A DNA stretch of 64,000 nucleotides from Dipteronia dyeriana (Eukaryota > Streptophyta > Magnoliopsida > Sapindales > Sapindaceae). Position 1 is the first letter of the stretch. Each line of letters starts with the position of its first letter. Shown in pieces: positions 36,601 to 48,623 of this stretch. A program made the translations under genes and the position numbers. The notes beneath the pieces were generated by a model, which ran no database searches, was not told the DNA's origin, and saw nothing but the letters and a program-made list of their open reading frames with translations. Where the stretch lies: positions 8,853,596 to 8,917,595 of the forward strand of contig CM065298.1 in NCBI GenBank assembly GCA_032871835.1, given 5' to 3'.

Positions 36601-38352
36601 CCAATGCCGGCTATATCGAATATGTAAGATTGATATGCTTACAGATATTCTATTGATGTGAGATTGATCAGGTTTGGTGCTATATGTCCAGTCAACCCGC
36701 TTGAGGACAGGTTCCTATGTGCAAATTTTTAACTATTGTTAGCTGAAAACAGAATTGAGTACAAGGTCTAGAGTTTAGTAATCTCGGGCTAGTATTCAGG
36801 AATAGTACTACTTACAAGTATACAATTCTAGGTGGATCAAAACCATTGTAGCTGCATTCGAGACCATCCCACGGATATTCTCGAGGGGTGCATGGATCTC
36901 CTTGCCAGTTTCTCTTCAATGCATAAATTGACTTTATTTTCATCATAGCATCCACTATATTTTCACGATACATATGGAAGAATAAGAATTCAATATTGGG
37001 AAGAAATAAAACTGATAGTGAAATCATATTGTAGTAGGGCCGGCAATACCATCACTTTGGTTTGTCTGTGATTGTGGTAATTCCTTCACAACATAAACCT
37101 CAACCGCGTTGAGTATCGGTGGAAGGGTTGAATTCTCTGTTTTGATGACCCAGAAATAATTTGTTCCCTTACCTAAGGGTGATGGGCTGTATACTGTAGT
37201 CGTCTTTAGGTATTCGGGACTAACAGGGCCAAACCACATATCTCCATTCAGATAAATGTTAAACTCTCTGGACTGATTCGCTTGAAGCTTTTCGAATTCA
37301 ACAAAGTACAGATAAACATAGAACTGGGAAGTAGGATCAAAAGTTTCGAAGTAAAAATATAGGGGCTCACTGGAATTTTCTGGAGTTGAAGCAGTGTTCA
37401 TGACACTTTCTGGTGGATTGTAATCACCTGAACCGTCTATGGAAGATTTTGTACTTAATTGTGTCCAATTCAAGTAATTATAGGGCTTCCAGATTCTATC
37501 GTAAACATCATCTCCATACCTGAGAAATTTGCCACAACAATTAAGCAGGAGATAATTGACTTCTCTGCATACATATTAACAACTTGATCTTAACATAAAT
37601 GCATAGCTCACCTTACTGTTTGATTGGTTGTTGACCCTATATCATACAGTCCTAAGCGCATCAATGATCCAGATCGAGCTACATAAGTGCTATTTTTCAA
37701 AGGCCTTAACTCTAATGCTGATATAAAAGGTGTCCCGAGATTTGTATTTACGAGACAGATATGTATATAATCATGAGTGGAGACATGTATGATCTCCACA
37801 TCTATTACTGAGGATGCATTATATGATTTCATAGTTACCAACAAATTTGGTCCGAGGTACACCTCGAACTCAGGTACCTTGTTTTGGGAATCATAGTTTC
37901 CGTACATGAATCTTGCTCTTATCAAATATTTAGTGCCACTTGAAACCTTTATCCTATAACAGTTTCTGATGTTTTCAGGAAAGCTTCTGACATACCATAA
38001 CTGTTTTTCGAAGTCAACTGCAGCAAATTCAGCTGATATAGTCTTACTATCGCCGGTGGTCTCAGTGAAAGCTGCATCTGAAATGTAATCTATGCCCGTG
38101 ACTACATCAGTATAGTTAGCACCTTCAGGTAACCCACAGTCCAAGCTAATGAATCCTGAGAGAGATCATGATAAAGGCAGAATAAGCCATAATTTCAGAG
38201 TTAGAAAAAAGACAATAAGACACATATTTTCATATTCTGAAACTCGGGTTTTAGATATTAAAACCTGATTGATCCTGGCAGTGAACAATAACTGCAAGAC
38301 TTAAACCATTAAGCAATACTACTACAAAGAGGAAATGCTTTGATATGTCCAT
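33638..38352 (-). CDS. Gene B: complete malectin-like LRR receptor kinase, 892 aa
   Basis: Exons in order: 38352-38265, 38155-37612, 37519-37050, 36954-36816, 36714-36643, 36484-36413, 36316-36245, 35449-35369, 35237-35095, 34993-34785, 34705-34579, 34459-34400, 34320-34134, 34052-33638. They total 2679 nt (893 codons with TAG) in one frame, all with GT/AG. Residues 1-24 are a signal peptide ([20 protein letters not shown]). About 30-365 is the malectin-like domain ([19 protein letters not shown]). 368-410 is the LRR cap. 414-512 are LRRs (three 24-residue units). About 525-545 is the membrane helix. The kinase runs about 570-840: [23 protein letters not shown] (RD type), [13 protein letters not shown]. 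It acts at the plasma membrane as a Ser/Thr receptor kinase; the ligand is unknown. Confidence 0.93.
35552..35984 (+). mobile_element. Solo LTR in intron 7 of gene B
   Basis: 433 bases starting TGATATGACAC and ending CTCACAACA, with perfect 5-bp duplications GGTAT (35547-35551 and 35985-35989). A TATA box GTATAAATAG lies at 35811-35820. It enlarges the intron to 795 bases against 86 in gene C. Splice sites are untouched. Its promoter points antisense to gene B, so antisense transcription is possible but unproven. Confidence 0.9.
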
Positions 38353-38947
38353 TAGTTCTGTCTTGAAATTTCTTTTTCTCTGGAAAAAAACAGAATCAAC
38401 AATTATTAAAATCTTAGTTTATATTTGTAATAGAATATTATATATATTACGACTGTCCAATGTGGCTAGGTGATGAAGAGCTCTCATTGAACCTGTCAAT
38501 GTCCGGACAGGAGTATGTGTATATATTAACTTGGAAATCCTTTTTCAAATGAAATTAAATCAGGTTTTTTAAGCTCAAATACATTATATATCTGCCATGT
38601 GTTTAATCAGTGTAATGAAAAGGTAAGTTCTCTTTTATTATTTTACAAAATTCTAAACATCTCCATCACCTGCTCAGTTTTTTTTTTTAAATATTTTTTT
38701 CAGTGATTTTTTCTGACGTAACCAAGATTCAACTAAGGGTGGGTTTAAATAATTTTTTTATGTGAACCTCTATGATACATGAAAAATATTTATATATATA
38801 TAAAAAAATAAATACACACCTATTAAGGAGACACGATGAGTAAAAGACATATTTTAAAGAAATGCGTTTTTTTTTAAATATAAAAACAGAAAATAAAAAA
38901 AATGGAGTGGAAATACAATCAAAGTACACTAATTAAGTTGTGTCCTA
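38353..38947. other. Upstream region of gene B, no gene seen
   Basis: Contains a TATATATTAC-type AT-rich block about 85-100 bases upstream of the start codon that could serve as the gene B TATA region. No other clear element. It ends at a probable hAT target duplication (38948-38955). Confidence 0.4.
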
Positions 38948-38955
38948 CTATTTTT

Positions 38956-39735
38956 CAATGTTCTAGTAAACGTTAGATGCTAGTCGGACGGAGATTCAAC
39001 GCCTAACGCCTAGACCGATTAGTCGGTGATTTATTAGAAAACACAGTTATATATAAATTCAAATTATCAAATCTTAAGGAAATTCTTTCCAATCCACAAA
39101 TGCTTGATGAGTAAGTTATCAATAAAATTCAATCATAAACCAATCAAAATCCCCTAACGCTCATCCAAAATGCAATCTCAAAACAATCCAAATCCAAACA
39201 TAAAGACACAATCAAATCAAAATGACAAATTGTAAATTCTAACAAACATCAACGAGTAAAACTAACAAACTTTAGTATATACTTTCTAAATTTCTTTCAT
39301 TACGTTTAACAATTGACAAATCAAAATTTGATTCTTCAATTTATGTCGTTGATCACGTACTCAAGCCGAAGAAGAATAACGTGTTGGTGTTACCAACTAC
39401 CAACTTCTAGCTACTTAATTTGTTGCCAATCTTTAAATTTACCCAATCAAATTATCCAATTGAAGATGAAGAAAACAAATTGGTTTAGGTTTGTTAGTTG
39501 TAAAAACTAAGAAGTAATGCTTTGAAATTTAAAAAAAAAGGTTTGTTTTTTTAACTGGCTAGTCTTGGTCAACGACTTTCACCCCGCCTGGCCGCCTAAC
39601 CGATTAGTCGCTGCTTTACACGATTAGTTAGAGACCGTTGAATGAGATCGATTTTAGCTAGTTCTCCTCAATAACCAGCTGTTTAGATGAATTAGTGCGA
39701 TTAATCGGTCGATTAGACCGATTTCTAGAACACTG
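38956..39735. mobile_element. hAT-like non-autonomous element, about 780 bp
   Basis: The left end CAATGTTCTAGTAAACG and right end (complement) CAGTGTTCTAGAAATCG are inverted repeats. Flanks CTATTTTT (38948-38955) and TTATTTTT (39736-39743) match at 7 of 8. Subterminal GATTAGTCG/CGACTAATC motifs recur on both sides, as in the element at 29418. The interior is AT-rich with no transposase; the 65-codon ORF at 39313 is not credible. Confidence 0.8.
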
Positions 39736-39743
39736 TTATTTTT

Positions 39744-40550
39744 TAAAAGATCAAAATTGTCAATTATAACATCTGGATCAAAAAAATATTATAATATAAA
39801 GTTTATAAATTAAAATTATATTAATATAATATTTCATAATGAAATTAAATAATCAAACACATGTAACTCATGAAAAATATCTAATTTGACGACAAAAATA
39901 ATTTTAAATTGAGAAAGAAGTTGAATCAGTTTTGGAGTGTAAGAAATAAAATTGGTTTAAAAGTCTCTTTATAAAAAAAGGAAATATAACAGGGATAACA
40001 TATGAACAAATCTATTAATTGGTATTATAAATGGTATTTTGATAAAATTATATGTGTGTTTAGTAAATTTATATTATATATATATATTTTTTTTAAATTA
40101 GCTAGGGTAGGCTTCTCAAGCCCATGTGTAGTTACGTCTCTGTTCAGGAACATGAAGTGGAAACTACTTGGTCAATGTAGAAATGAGTGACAGCTATTGT
40201 CCAAATAAATTATTAGACTACATCAGATTTTCTTCCAAAAAAATTAGGTTCACTTCCAAAATTAGTATTATAATTAGTGAATTTTAAATAGTTGTTGTAT
40301 TGGAGAAGAAAACAAGTGCGACCAGTTAAAGGTTAGACCTTATTGGTCCATTAAAAAAATGTCGATTGTGAATCATATAGTTACAAATATTCATAAAAAT
40401 AACAATTTGATGATATCACAATTTAATATCTGGTAGGGATATGCTAAGTAATATTTCTGGACTTTAAAAATTAATTAAGTACTTGGATAATAGGATGGAA
40501 TAAATTGCTCTGTTTGTTACATTAGCAGTCTCAGTATTTTGTTAAAATGA
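39744..40550. other. Intergenic, nothing recognised
   Basis: AT-rich DNA between the hAT-like element and a tandem duplication. A short 62-codon ORF at 40002-40190 has no recognisable features. Confidence 0.5.
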
Positions 40551-40707
40551 GGACGCAGTGACTAGATAAGAGCTCTTTTTATGAGACATTGAAAAGTTTG
40601 GTAGACTAGAATTCGGTCCTATGTAAAATGGACGCAGTGACTAGATAAGAGCTCTTTTTATTAGACATAGAAACGTTTGGAAGACTAGAATTCGGTCCTA
40701 TGTAAAC
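40551..40707. repeat. 79-bp tandem duplication
   Basis: GGACGCAGTGACTAGATAAG starts at 40551 and again at 40630. The two units also share GACTAGAATTCGGTCCTATG and differ at only a few positions. It lies in intergenic DNA. Confidence 0.9.
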
Positions 40708-41177
40708 TAATTAATTGGTAGACTTTACTTTTGTAACCGTAAAATGCATCTGACGGTCCAAAATTGTTTGATTTCATTCGAATTGTTCTGTAATGGACAA
40801 GATTTCTTCTACATAGAACAAGCACCATCTGCACTTACAAGGTTCAATCCAACTAACATGATAGTTACTACTCACATGAAAATGCTTACAAAAAACGGGA
40901 GGTGAAGACAAACATATTCTTCCACAATGAAGATATAGATGTCCCCTTGAAACAAAAATCCGAATTTACCATCGAAATTGTAATAGAAATGTGTTCTTTT
41001 TGGCTATTACTTGGTGATTTGAAGAGAGAAATTCATGTAAAATTAAAGTGGATATTATCAAAATTTTACAATATGTTCTGAATTGTTTTTATATATGTCT
41101 GACGCAGATCAGGCAACAATTGCCTACTTGGACCGCTTGGAGCACCAAGTAAAAAGAGTACTTTACTTAATTCCAAG
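40708..41177. other. Intergenic, nothing recognised
   Basis: No gene is visible. Near 41150-41165 the words AAAAAGAGTACTTTACT repeat, with small changes, a word found in both duplicated flanks (27551 and 41771). Confidence 0.4.
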
Positions 41178-41697
41178 TCGAGATTGATGTAGATTAAGTG
41201 GCTGAGTCTTACATGGTTTTGTGAGATCATCCTAAATCTAAGAATAAATGACTTTAATTAAAGGGAATCGACGAGATCTTCTGAAGTCAAAACCTTTGGT
41301 GTTGCGGCACGACCTTTTTCTGCCAAATTCTATCATTTAGGCTCCGAAATCGTAGTTCTTTCCTTTTTGGAAAATTTACTTTTTAGTCATAAGTTGACTT
41401 TGACAAGCCAGAATTGCCTACCGTTAATTCCGGCTTGTTTATGGTCGTCAATATATTTTATTTCCGCAATTTTTATGATTTCACTATTTTTGACAGTTTT
41501 CGCTATTTTTGGTAGCTTTTAATATGTAATCCCATTTCTTGTCTAACAAGGATTTGAGTTATAATTTTTATTTTAAATAGCCTTGTAAGCCGAAAGACTC
41601 AGCAGTTGATTATTCAATAAAATTTCAGAACTTGTTTCTTAATTTTCTGGTGGATTCCAGTTTCAATAGAATTTAGACGTCGGTCTAATTCTTTTTA
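41178..41697 (+). mobile_element. Solo LTR or LTR fragment, gypsy-related
   Basis: Shares TTTAAATAGCCTTGTAAGCC and the word order ATCGACGAGATCTT, AAGTTGACTTTGACAA, CTACCGTTAATT with the minus-strand unit at 61440-61870. It shares the TTTAAATAG-CTGTAAGCC block with the gypsy LTRs. Ends are inferred from where the duplicated gene flank begins. No perfect target duplication was identified. Confidence 0.6.
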
Positions 41698-41711
41698 CGT
41701 TTTAGAGATTA

Positions 41712-42457
41712 TTATAATTATCAATTTTTTTAATATCATCATCAGGTCAGTCCTCTTCACGATCCACAGTAGAAAGAGTACTTTACTAGCAAAATTTTAC
41801 TGGAGATTTTGCCAGTTGCAAAGATTGCAGGTTTTGTGTGCTTAAATAAGATTTCAACTACAATAGTATCATACAATATCTCGGAATGATTGACTTTGAC
41901 AATTTGATACTATACTATAACTTCATTACTTTACAATGTGAACCAAATCATATACAACATAGCCTCAAATATCTATAAACCGGGATATATGAGTGAACAA
42001 AATCATATGCAAAACTGTGGTCGATTTATTACAGGTTCAAAATTATATAACATTGTGGAACCGATTCCACAATGTTTTTTTTTTTTTAACGATAATTTTA
42101 TTTAGAAACCAAACCAAACTACAAAAGAAGATAATGGCAGACCAGCCTTAACAACCAGAAGAGGACTCCAAAAAACTAGGAAAACAGAAACAGAGTCCAA
42201 AGAAACGGAACAGAAAAGCAGAAACAGAGCCAGACCCAAAACAGAAAAGCAGAAACAGAGCTAGCAAAGCCAAAGCATAAACAAACAGGCTGACGAACGA
42301 AACTGGCAAAAGCACCCAAAACACAGGCCACACCAAAACCGAGAGAAAGAACCATCAACACGGCAACAGACTGAAAATCAGGAGGCTCAAAAATCGTCCC
42401 AAACAACAGATTCCACAATGTTATGAAACTAGACATTTCGTTACATAATGTTATGGA
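41712..42457. repeat. Duplicated 3' flank of gene C (copy 2 of a segmental duplication)
   Basis: Collinear with 27496-28999. It lacks the 27612 insert and the nested hAT-like stack, and therefore shows the empty target site GTTATGGA (42450-42457) directly upstream of the gene C stop region. Confidence 0.85.
42075..42404 (-). mobile_element. LINE-type retroposon 3' end, copy in gene C flank
   Basis: A poly-T run follows AACCGATTCCACAATG (42059-42074). The other target copy at 42405-42420 matches at 15 of 16. The body matches 28601-28954. It is non-coding and was inserted before the B/C duplication. Confidence 0.78.
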
Positions 42458-42544
42458 ACCGATTCCACAACTTTACTTCACTACTTCCTGTAGTTTGGGT
42501 CTTGAATTTGTTGTTCAAACCGATCTAACTATAAAATTATTATG

Positions 42545-42624
42545 TCTGCAAACTACCTAGCTAGAGGAGTATCAATATTATCTGTCTGCAAACTACCTAG
42601 CTAGAGGAGTATCAATATCCTGGT
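42545..42624. repeat. 40-bp tandem duplication over the gene C stop codon
   Basis: TCTGCAAACTACCTAGCTAG begins at 42545 and again at 42585. The duplicated unit covers the C-terminal codons and the stop of the gene C kinase frame. Gene B has one copy. Confidence 0.85.
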
Positions 42625-43450
42625 TCGTAGAGATCATTTCTGGTGGATTACTAGCTAATTCGGAGCCATGACTCTTCTTTTTTCGAGCTGTTTCCATGGC
42701 CAAGCACTCAATCACTACCTCATTCATGGTTGGTCTTTTTGATGAAGCATGAGATGCACAAGCTAGTGCTAGATCCACAGCTTTCCAGGCAGAATTAGTT
42801 TCAAAATCTCCCTCTAAACTTGGGTCAACAATATTTGTAATATCACCATTTCCAAGCATGTCAATAACCCACTGGGTGATGTGAAGATTTTCATCCTCAC
42901 CTATTTTTATCACAGGACAGCTTGTTATTATCTCCAAAAGAACAATTTCGAAACTATGGACATCACTTTTCTCATTTAACCGGTTTATTACATACTACCT
43001 GCATAAACATCAAACATTCTTAGTATTTTTGGTTGAATTTTAAATTTGATAATAAGTTATAACAATAATGAAATACTTACTCAGGATCCAGATAGCCTGG
43101 AGTGCCAGCAACAACAGTTGACACATGAGTACCACTTTCCATAAAGATTCTCGATAGTCCGAAATCAGCGAATTTAGCATCAAAATTTTCATTCAATAAA
43201 ATGTTTGCCGGCTTGATGTCTCTGTGGACAGTCGGTGGCTTGCAGCCATGGTGCAGGTACTCCAATCCTACATTGAAAACTGTGCATATTAGTTCAATTA
43301 ATTACTTGAATAGGGAATATTTGAAGCTACTAGATTAATTGTTTCAGTTACTTCATTTCCAACCTTGTGCTGCATCCATTGCTATCCGTAGTCTGCCCTC
43401 CCAACTCAAAATACTAGCACTTCTATTTGCATATTGTATTTTGTGGAAAA

Positions 43451-44050
43451 TGTTGGGTTATGTGAAGCTAGAAACGAACAAGAAAAACGAGCTCTAGCAG
43501 GTGACGAGGTAGAGACAAGTGTTCGGACTGTGACACACACAACGGAGAAGTCCAGGCGTAACATGCTATGCGTACCGCGGCGTAGACAACATGCACACAC
43601 ACCGCGGTCTGTGGAGCGGTATTCCATAGACGAATCATGCGCTGTGGACCGCGGTGCAGGCATGTGCCCACACAGCGGTCCAGACCGTGGTAGAGACGGA
43701 ATTTGCGAGAAAAGGAATCCTATGCAAACAAGCTATTGGAAAAGGAAATAGATTCCAATTGGGATTTGGCTAACCCTAGTACTCCCATATAAATACTACC
43801 ATTATTTGTATTCCACAGAGAGAAGAAGAGAGAGCAGAAAAATAGTGGGTAGTGTGTGTCAGAAAAATTGCTAGAGAGAGAGCAATTGTAATCAACTCTA
43901 AGATATAGTGGATTCAATGCGGTGCGTTTCTTGGACGTAGGTAATTTGCTGAACCACGTAAAATCTTTGATGTCTTCTTTCTTCTTATTCTTTATGTTAT
44001 TTTGTGTTTGTGATTAGATTTATGTGTGTGTGCGATTTTTCTCAACAACA
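43451..44050 (+). mobile_element. Solo LTR in gene C, 600 bp
   Basis: Starts TGTTGGGTTATG, ends CTCAACAACA, with GGAAA(A) on both sides (43445-43450 and 44051-44056). A TATA-type motif CATATAAATACTACC lies near 43786. A GC-rich block (43575-43690) repeats CCGCGGTC-like words also seen in the LARD LTRs. It sits in the intron between the 127-nt and 60-nt kinase exons. ORFs at 43406-43751 lie wholly within it and are not genes. Confidence 0.82.
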
Positions 44051-46162
44051 GGAAAAATGGATTCAATGAAATCAAATGTATAATGATTGAAAAGGAATAT
44101 AAAAGTAGCATATGAAAAATTTAGTAACAGAATTAAAGGGACCTGAAAGATGTTGTTTCAAGTTTCCATTGGCCATGAATTCATAAACAAGTCCCTTTTT
44201 GGAGCCACTATTGCAATACCGGACAAAGTTTGTTAGGTTTCTATTATGAACTCTTACAAGAAGTTTAATCCGAAATTTAGAATTACAACAAATATAAGCT
44301 CATGTTTATAAAAATGAAACCAAATTGTTCGGTTTCATTTTTTGAACATGTAAGTGGCGCCGTTGCCTACCTCTGCTTGAAACTCCTTGACACCTTGAGT
44401 TGAAGATGAAGAAAGCATATTCACATCCACTTGAGTGTCACCCAAGTCGCCATGATAAACTGTTCCAAATCCTCCTTTGCGGATAACCCCTCTTGAAGTT
44501 GTTAGTAATCCTCAAGATGTCTGAATATGTGAAGCTTCGATTTTTCAACCCCAATACATCATTTCTCTTGTATCCAAAAGCTGATATGATGATCACACAA
44601 TAATTAATTTTATAAGGAAATTATGTGTCTTCTATTACAAAGAAGAACATTGAACTATCTTTTTTGGACTAATATGCTGGAAGTCGTACCTTGTTCTTTC
44701 TTTTTGTTAAGTCTCCACCAGATAGCTGATGGAATTAAGAAAACAAACAATGCAGCTGCTGAAGCTACCACTGGAACAATAATTTTGTTTTTCTTCTTCT
44801 TATGGCAACGAAGATATGGATTCCCGTCACAACTTAAATTGATGATCAAGAATGAAAAATAAAGTTAGACTCTGACAATCTGAATATTACATACAATTTT
44901 ATACTTCCTAATATTGCAAAGATGCCGATTGATAGGCGAAACACAAATGAAATCCATATGAAAAAATGTAAAAATATTTTACTCTGGCTAGATATGGATT
45001 TTGCAAACCTTATTAACAATGATCCGTCTTTTGATCTTTTAACAAGTTCAACTGTGACAGAACCTGTGAGGTTGTCTGCTGTCAAGTTTCTACAAATATA
45101 TAAAAAGCAATCCTCATTTGCTTTACATTTTCCTCAGAAAAATACATCTTTCAAATATCAATTGAAGTTACTTACAGAACCCTTAATGATGGCAACTTCG
45201 CTAAGAATCCACGAAATGGACCGGTCAAACTGTTGTGTGATAAGTGCCCGACATTTTGACAAAACAAAGTTAAATAATTTGGTTTTCAATTTTCCCCAAG
45301 AAATATCGGTTCTAGTTTCAATTCCAAGTACTTATATCAGTTCTAAATATCAGTATGGCAATTTAGTTAGGAATTCATGCAATGATCCATTCAAATTATT
45401 GTTTGATAAGTCCCTGACATCGTGACAAGGAAAATGTGATGCAATTGTATTGGTCTCCAACATGTTCTAACAGAGGGCCAGGCCAAACTGAAAATATTCG
45501 AATGTAAAATTTATATGCTTACAGATATTGTATCGATGTGAGATTGACCAGGTCTGGTGCTATATTTCCAATTAACCCACTTGAAAACAGGTTCCTATAT
45601 GCATATTTTTAACTATTGTTAGAAAAAAAATGAAATCAAATACTAGAATTTAGTAAGTTATGGATTGTATTCAGGAATACGTACAAGGATAAAAATTTTG
45701 GTGGACCATAAGTATTGTTGCATTTGAGACCATCCCACGAATATGCTTGAGGGGCACATGGATCTCCTTGCCAGTTTCCCTTCAGTGCATAAATTGACTT
45801 GATTTTCATCATAGCATCCACTAATATTTCCACATTACATATGCAAGAATAAAAATTCAATATTATATTAATTGGGAAGAAATAATTGATCTGATAGTGG
45901 AATCATATGGTAGGAAGACAATACCATCACTCTGGTTTGTTTGTGATTGTGGTAATTCCATCACAACATAAACCTCAACCGTGTTGAGTATCGATGGAAG
46001 GGTTGAATTCTCTGTTTTGATGACCCAGAATTAATTCGTTCCCTTACCTAAGGGTGCTGGGCTGTATACTGCAGTCGTCTTTAGGTATTCGGGACTAACA
46101 GGGCCCAACCACATTTCTCCATTCAAATAAAAGTTAAACTCTCTGGACTGATTCGCTTGAAG

Positions 46163-47709
46163 TGAATCGCTCCAAAAGTGGGCGCTCGCAAGTGTACGAG
46201 GCCGGAGTGTAGTACAATAGTAAGTAAAGTTCGTTCCCACGGTGATTGAGGAGTTGATTATTGAAATTGATCGATTTAACTACTATTCGAACAATGATTT
46301 AGAAAATGTAATTTTTATGACTCTAGCTATTCTAATTTACTACTAAGCAAGTTTTATCTAGAAATTAGAAAATGAATACAAACAATAATATATTGAACGC
46401 TGATATGTGATGATGAGTGCTAAGGCCTAGAATCCACCTCACCCCCTTCTATCTCGAACCCAAGACTAACTTAAATACCCAAATTATGCAATTGTGAAAT
46501 GTATACCCGTGCACTCACTAATAATCCCTAATCTCTCTTGAGCAATAGAAATTACATCCAAGCATACCCAAGACTTATCTCTCGATGACTCTAGAATATA
46601 TGCATGAATTCATTAAGAGCTTGGTATACAAACAAGGTTCTGTACACTAGCCTCGCATATCTCTACCTTACTAGTCATATATAGAGGACATTTTATCAAA
46701 CACGTGGAGTGCGTCACCCCTTGGTTCATAACACCCAACAATAAATCAATCTCAAGTTGATCAAACTCATGAAAGCATTAAGCACTCAAAGATATCCATA
46801 CAAGATACAAGCATACATGGGAAAAATAAAAGGTCTATATCATTAAATTAGAGGGTTTGGTTTCATCAAGCCTTATCAAAGGACAATTAGTTCATACTAC
46901 AAATTAGAGCCATATACAATATATATATATATAATTAAAGACATGGCTCTACACAATGATAAAAGAGAAAGAGATTAGAGAACTATATTGGGAGCCTTCT
47001 CTAGTGTTGATTCTTCTTCTCCTTCAAACACTCTTCAATTTCTTTTTTGCTCTAGAAATATGAAATGAAGATGGATGTGTGTAGTGGGTATTGTAGATGT
47101 TTGGATATTTAAGAGAAAATTGGTGGCTTGGTTGATTTTCTTCAATGTTGGTTTGGTGATGTAATAGTTGTTCCAAAGATGAGTTTTTTCTTAGATTTCC
47201 GGTCCCCCCCTGTTAGGTCTCAAAATAGTAATGGTATATATATATATATATGGGAAAGAATTGGGTCTGAGGTAAAAAAGGTATTTCCATGAATTTGTAG
47301 TTTTTCTGGGCTAAGGAGCGACCATTGGGCGACTTGGGATATGGTTGCCCTGAGGTCTCTATTGCGTCTGGTGCAAGGGTCCAAAACAAAGAAGATTGCG
47401 ACTTCCAGGTGACTAAGAGTGTGGTCTCCCTGGGGTCGCTTCTGAGTCTGGTGCAGGGGTCCAAAACCGAGAAGCTTGTGACTTCCAGGCGACTAAGAGC
47501 CTGGTCACCCTGGGGTCGCTTTTTCGTCTTGTTGGCCACTTGTACATTTTTTTCTTCCCCACTTTAGCTCTATCTAAGACTTTCAGGCTTTGAAATAAAA
47601 CTAAACCCGCACGCTTGTAAAAAAGGTTAAAAACTCGGTTTTACCCGAGGAACAAACATGAACATGATATGAATTTGGGGCTACATTATATGTAGAAATG
47701 AACCAATCA
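46163..47709. mobile_element. Solo LTR (1547 bp) in gene C exon 3
   Basis: Starts TGAATCGCTCC, ends GAACCAATCA, flanked by perfect 5-bp duplications TGAAG (46158-46162 and 47710-47714). Gene B reads uninterrupted across this site (GCTTGAAGCTTTTCG at about 37288). It contains a (TA)n run near 47235 and a pair of similar units near 47340-47520 (AGACCTGG/GACTTCCAG words). No coding sequence is present. The termini resemble those near 14689 and 24240. Confidence 0.88.
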
Positions 47710-48273
47710 TGAAGCTTTTCGAATTCAGCAAAGTACAGATAAACATAGAACTGGGAAGTAGGATCAAAAGATACGAAGTAAAAATATAAGGGCTCACTGG
47801 AATTTTTTGGAGTTGAAGCAGTGTTCATGACACTTTCTGGTGGATTGTAATCATTTGAACTGTCTGTGGAAGATTCTGTACTTAATTGCATGTGTCCAAT
47901 TAAAGTAATTATAGGGGATCCAGATTCTATTGTAAACATCCTCATACGTGGGGAATTTGCCACAACAATTAAGCAGGAATATATAATTTGACTTCCCTGC
48001 ATACAAATTAACAACTTATTATGACATAAATGCATTGCTCACCTTACTGTTTGATTGGTTGTTGACGCCATATACCACCGTTGTAAGAGCATCAGTGATC
48101 CAGATTGAGCAACATAAGTGCCATTTTTCAAAGGCCTTAACTCTAGAGCTGATATAAAAGGTGTCCCGAGGTTTGTATTTACGAGGCAAATATTTATATA
48201 ATCCAATGCGGAGACATGTATGATCTCATAAGGTAATACTGAGGATGCATTATATGATCTTATTCTTGCACAC

Positions 48274-48623
48274 TGATGATTCATACTAAATTTAGAAGAA
48301 AGTTATAGGGAATTGTTTACCTTTCTTCGGATCGAAAAGAATATATCACAGGTCGGATAGAGTCACCGCTATTGGAACTCTAACTCAGTTCACAGTATGT
48401 TTTATCTATACTCTGCTTTTCTCTGTTTCTTACTGTATATGTATTAAACGTAACAATACTTCGCTAAGACTTCTCAATTGTATTAACTGCTTGCCTTTTA
48501 TAGGCTAACAAGAGAAGTTAACTGCTACTGCAGTTATCTGGATACATTGGGTTGGGCTTCATGGGCCAATGCCATGGTATTGGGCTTGGGACCCTTCTTG
48601 GGTGTACCCAATTAAAACCAACG
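48274..48623 (-). repeat. 3' LTR of copia-3
   Basis: Pairs with 56717-57065. Its last base reads G where the other LTR has the canonical A. Flanked outside by CACAC. Confidence 0.9.

Noticed and set aside
47213..47567. Opposing ORFs of 108 and 80 codons
   Set aside because: Both lie inside the solo LTR at 46163-47709 and derive from two similar repeated units there.
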